Shown piece by piece: positions 61,078-64,000 of a stretch of DNA of 64,000 nucleotides. Below the pieces are notes generated by a model. The model ran no database searches, was not told the origin of the DNA, and saw only the letters and a program-made list of their open reading frames with translations. Position 1 is the first letter of the stretch. Each line of letters begins with the position of its first letter. The stretch is from DTU019 sp050949825 (GTDB taxonomy: Bacteria; Bacillota; Syntrophomonadia; Syntrophomonadales; Syntrophomonadaceae), in assembly GCA_050949825.1 (NCBI GenBank), contig JBMNGL010000001.1, positions 62,001 through 126,000 of the forward strand. The letters are read 5' to 3'. The position numbers and the translations under genes are program-made.

Positions 61078-61935
61078 TTACCAGGCTCTGCCGCTGCTCC
61101 CAAATAACTTCATCTTCTCGCGAATTATCTCTATGGTAGCCTGGCGAGCCGGTCCTAAAATCTGGCGAGGATCGATTTCTTGGGGTTTGCTCTCGATAAC
61201 CTTTTTCATCGCCCCGACAAACGCCTCTCTGATGTTGGTATCAATGTTCACTTTACGAACTCCCAGTGAAATTGCTTTGCGCACTGCCTCATCGGGGACG
61301 CCTGAAGATCCATGCAAAACAATGGGGATATTGACCAGGGCTTGAATGGCTGCCAGACGGTCAAAATCAAGCTGGGGTTCGCCTTTGTATTGTCCATGAG
61401 CAGTGCCAATAGCGATGGCCAGGCTTTTTATGCCGGTCTGTTCTACAAAATAGCGGGCTTCCTGAGGATCGGTATAGGCTGCTTCATGCAGGTCTACATG
61501 AATATGATCTTCGGTTCCGCCAATCTTACCCAATTCAGCTTCAACAGAAACCCCAATGGGATTAGCGATCTCCAGTATTTTCCTGGTCATGGCAATGTTT
61601 TCGTCCAGACTCAATTTGGAACCATCATACATTACCGAAGTAAAACCACTTCGTATGCACTGTATCACCTGATCAAAATCGGTGCCATGATCCAGATGCA
61701 GTGCCACCGGTACAGCGCTCTTCTCAGCAGCAATCCGAACCATACCGGTTATGAAATCAAGACCGGCATATTTAATTGCTCCCTGGCTGGCCTGCATTAT
61801 TACCGGAGACTTTTCCAATTCCGCAGCCTGTATTATGGCCTGTATGATCTCCATATTGTTAGCGTTGAAGGCGCCTACCGCATAACCTTCCTGCTGAGCT
61901 TTGCTCAACAGGGCATCAACTCCAACCAACGGCAT
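61078..61935 (-). CDS. fba: Class II fructose-1,6-bisphosphate aldolase
   Basis: 285 residues from ATG 61935 with AGAGGTGAT upstream. Zinc ligands: ALHLDHGTDFDQVIQCI, VEAELGKIGGTEDHIHVDLH, GTAHGQYKGEPQLDFDR, VLHGSSGVPDEAVRKA. Glycolysis/gluconeogenesis. Same order spo0F-fba-tal-glpX-rho as in Bacillus. Confidence 0.96.
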   Translation of the reverse strand: MPLVGVDALLSKAQQEGYAVGAFNANNMEIIQAIIQAAELEKSPVIMQASQGAIKYAGLDFITGMVRIAAEKSAVPVALHLDHGTDFDQVIQCIRSGFTSVMYDGSKLSLDENIAMTRKILEIANPIGVSVEAELGKIGGTEDHIHVDLHEAAYTDPQEARYFVEQTGIKSLAIAIGTAHGQYKGEPQLDFDRLAAIQALVNIPIVLHGSSGVPDEAVRKAISLGVRKVNIDTNIREAFVGAMKKVIESKPQEIDPRQILGPARQATIEIIREKMKLFGSSGRAW

Positions 61936-61955
61936 AAAAATCACCTCTTATTTCT

Positions 61956-62330
61956 TTATTGGGTATTTCCGCCATTTACCATCTCCTGTACCACCTGACG
62001 CAGGCTCATGATATCAAATGGCTTGGTAATACATCTTTTAACACCTACATCCAGGGCCTTCTTAATTACATCCATCTCGCCATAAGCGGTCATCATAACA
62101 ATAACCAGTTCGGGACGATGTTCAAGGATCTTTTGCGAGGCTTCCAGCCCATTCATATTTGGCATTTTCATATCCATCAAGATAATATGGGGTGAAATGC
62201 TCTCCAGCTTGGCAATGGCTTCTGAACCATCAGCGGCCGTATGAACAATCCAATTGCTTTTTTTAAATAGCTCTTCTAAAAGGCGTCGTACACCTTTTTG
62301 GTCATCCACGATCAATATCTCATGGCGCAT
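61956..62330 (-). CDS. spo0F: Sporulation phosphorelay response regulator Spo0F
   Basis: Single-domain receiver, 124 residues from ATG 62330 (MRHEILIVDDQKGVRRLLEE). Phosphoacceptor Asp in HIILMDMKMPNMNGLEASQK, Thr in VIVMMTAYGEMDVI, Lys in CITKPFDI. No output domain. Upstream of fba, co-transcribed with the Yip1-like gene. Confidence 0.95.
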   Translation of the reverse strand: MRHEILIVDDQKGVRRLLEELFKKSNWIVHTAADGSEAIAKLESISPHIILMDMKMPNMNGLEASQKILEHRPELVIVMMTAYGEMDVIKKALDVGVKRCITKPFDIMSLRQVVQEMVNGGNTQ

Positions 62331-62391
62331 TACACACCCCCCTCTCCCAGCACATTTATTTGCATTTCTGCACTGCTTGGAAAACATCCTT

Positions 62392-62979
62392 CTAGGACAG
62401 GGGTAAAGAACTTAAAACCATGCCACCCACCAACAATAGCAGCACAAAAAATGCGATAATTGTAGCCAGTGGAAGTATATAAATCAGGATGGCCTGCCCG
62501 GTAGTCAATGTAAGCGCTTCCCGCACTGCCAACACTTGCAAGACCATTACCCATAACATGGAGAGCAGGTATAATAATACCCCTACGGTCTTAAGGTTGA
62601 TCATTACTGCCGCATAATGCAGAGCCGGTCCCAATACACCCGGAAATACCGCAAAGCTCAAACAAGTCAAGAGCGCTTTCCCATTGCCATACCCGTATAG
62701 AACTTCACCCAGCAATGAAAACAAACCTGCTGACATGAACCACATCAATACTGCCGTGATAGCGCCAAGGATACCTATTAACCAAAAGGGAAGGGGTAAA
62801 AGGTTCGATCCGAAAGCGGACGGGCTGATTTGACCGCTGGCCCCCTGAAAAAGATAATTTACCATACAAACCCCTAGAAAAACCAGCAACCCTGTCCGCA
62901 AGGGCCGCGTCCGGGCCAATTCGCACATAGTGCCCTGCGGTTGAAAGATTAATCCGTAAAGCACATCCAGTATGGTCAA
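62392..62979 (-). CDS. Yip1-domain membrane protein
   Basis: 195 residues, five transmembrane helices (e.g. LLVFLGVCMVNYLFQGASG; IIAFFVLLLLVGGMVLSSLP). Fits the bacterial Yip1 (PF04893) family, function unknown. TTG 62979 behind GGGGGGCTGGGT. Situated between sppA and spo0F. Confidence 0.85.
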   Translation of the reverse strand: MTILDVLYGLIFQPQGTMCELARTRPLRTGLLVFLGVCMVNYLFQGASGQISPSAFGSNLLPLPFWLIGILGAITAVLMWFMSAGLFSLLGEVLYGYGNGKALLTCLSFAVFPGVLGPALHYAAVMINLKTVGVLLYLLSMLWVMVLQVLAVREALTLTTGQAILIYILPLATIIAFFVLLLLVGGMVLSSLPLS

Positions 62980-62991
62980 ACCCAGCCCCCC

Positions 62992-63891
62992 TTAGTAATA
63001 TAACCTGGTGGTTTGTGTATTAGCCAGGCCCAAAGCGCTCTGCAGCCTGGTCACCAGTTGCTTCCAAACATCAGGTTTATTGAGAACCTCAATGGGAGTC
63101 TCTCCCGTTAGCCCGGCCATGCTTTTAGCCTGTTCTATGGCATCATAGTAGTCACCCAGGCTGTCTACCAGTCCCAGCTCTTTAGCCTGAGCGCCGGTGA
63201 AAATCCGCCCGTCGGCTACAGGCAAGAGTTCTTCACGGGTGATTTTATCCTGACGCCCTTGCATTACCTGCTCAATAAATTGCTGATAGGAATCATTAAC
63301 AATGCCCTGCAGAATCTGCTGCTCAACCGGGGATAAATCACGGAAAGGTGATCCCATATCTTTATGCTGACCGCTCTTGATTACTACTTCGCGTACACCC
63401 AGTTTTTCATATAAACCCTCGATATTTTGCATCTGCATGATGACCCCAATACTGCCCGTCAAACTGGCCGGGTTGGCCATGATATGATCTGTGCTACAGG
63501 CAATCCAATACCCCCCGGAAGCACACACATCACCCATGGAAGTTACGACAGGTTTGCCGGTAGCTCGCAAGCGATCCAGCTCCACACCGATTTCCTGTGA
63601 TGCTACCGAGGTGCCCCCAGGGCTGTCGATTCTAACCACCACCGCTTTAATGTCTGAACGGTCAGCTGCCTGGCGTATGATATTCATTATGTCATTGGCA
63701 TTGGCCGTGCTGCCCATAAGCATCCCGGAGGCACTGCCACCCGCAATGGCCCCGCTGATTTCTATAACACCGATCTTGCTCCCGGTTTTCAAAGCTGCCC
63801 TGGCTTGAGGCTGGTTCAGGCTTTGCACCGCCATAACTGAAAGGACCAGTAAAAAGATAAGAATAACCCCAATAGTAATCCTTTTTTTCAC
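62992..63891 (-). CDS. sppA: Signal peptide peptidase SppA, short form
   Basis: Membrane Ser/Lys protease degrading cleaved signal peptides. 299 residues. N-terminal signal anchor; nucleophile Ser125 in VCASGGYWIACS; catalytic Lys in VVIKSGQHKDMGS; SPGGTSVASQEI. GTG 63891 behind GGAGGTTAAAA. Length is typical of the single-domain Firmicute enzyme. Confidence 0.95.
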   Translation of the reverse strand: MKKRITIGVILIFLLVLSVMAVQSLNQPQARAALKTGSKIGVIEISGAIAGGSASGMLMGSTANANDIMNIIRQAADRSDIKAVVVRIDSPGGTSVASQEIGVELDRLRATGKPVVTSMGDVCASGGYWIACSTDHIMANPASLTGSIGVIMQMQNIEGLYEKLGVREVVIKSGQHKDMGSPFRDLSPVEQQILQGIVNDSYQQFIEQVMQGRQDKITREELLPVADGRIFTGAQAKELGLVDSLGDYYDAIEQAKSMAGLTGETPIEVLNKPDVWKQLVTRLQSALGLANTQTTRLYY

Positions 63892-63905
63892 TTTTAACCT
63901 CCTAT

Positions 63906-64000
63906 TTATTGCGAACCTTCGGCAGTGACCCGTGCCGGACTGCGGCGATGAAGACGCGCGATAGAGGATGATACCAGGGTCTTTTTGACCGGTATGACCA
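63906..64000 (-). CDS. C-terminal end of an unidentified gene (runs off the window)
   Basis: Thirty-one codons ending in TAA at 63906, 12 bp before the sppA start. The visible end reads VIPVKKTLVSSSIARLHRRS then PARVTAEGSQ. Too short to classify. Confidence 0.6.
   Translation of the reverse strand, partial: VIPVKKTLVSSSIARLHRRSPARVTAEGSQ

Overview
This 64-kb window is a chromosomal housekeeping segment from a low-to-moderate GC, endospore-forming, Gram-positive anaerobe. Sporulation genes (sigH, spoIIID, spoIID, spo0F), a ctsR-mcsA-mcsB-clpC operon, thyX, cysteine-bearing EF-Tu and overall gene order point to class Clostridia. From memory the order most resembles Syntrophomonas-type genomes (Syntrophomonadaceae). 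That placement is inference, not a database result. All protein genes but one lie on the minus strand, as expected for one arm near the origin. A near-perfect ParB-binding parS palindrome (11413-11428) supports an origin-proximal position.

Layout from left to right (transcription mostly runs right to left). 1-11430: transcription/translation block with rpoC (partial), rpoB, an unrecognised membrane protein, rplL, rplJ with an L10 leader, rplA, rplK, nusG, secE, rpmG, tuf, and a tRNA operon (Thr-Tyr-fMet-Thr-Met) containing a 53-bp repeat in four tandem copies. 11480-19030: sigH, rlmB, thyX, mrnC, cysS, cysE behind a cysteine-type T-box, and gltX. 19080-30050: a YpuA-like protein, ispF, ispD, a PIN/TRAM membrane protein, one divergent plus-strand gene, disA, radA, and the clpC-mcsB-mcsA-ctsR operon with a CtsR operator. 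30410-39510: a large FtsA-like protein with a repeat-rich C-terminus, a TagA-type glycosyltransferase, a flagellar rod/hook-type protein, mbl/mreB, spoIIID, spoIID, murA, ywmB and two tiny membrane proteins. 39660-46640: a complete F-type ATP synthase operon (atpZ-B-E-F-H-A-G-D-C). 46900-53900: a MazG-like protein, glyA, rpiB, an arginine-phosphatase-type LMW phosphatase, mntP, ywlC, prmC, prfA and yqhQ. 53970-64000: rpmE, yhaM, a radical SAM protein, a LysM/M23 peptidase, rho, glpX, a transaldolase, fba, spo0F, a Yip1-like membrane protein, sppA and the end of one more gene.

The genes form coherent modules: RNA polymerase and ribosome assembly, protein quality control by arginine phosphorylation (mcsB writes, the ywlE-like enzyme erases, ctsR/clpC respond), c-di-AMP and DNA integrity (disA/radA), cell shape and sporulation (mbl, murA, spoIID/IIID), energy (atp) and central sugar metabolism (fba, glpX, transaldolase).

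I found no phage, IS, CRISPR, toxin-antitoxin or defence island. The less-explained items are the rplL-rpoB membrane protein, the FtsA-like protein with VNG repeats, the radical SAM/YhaM pair, the lone plus-strand Cys gene, the signal-peptide-bearing AtpF, the tandem repeat inside the tRNA operon, and several dispersed palindromic repeats.
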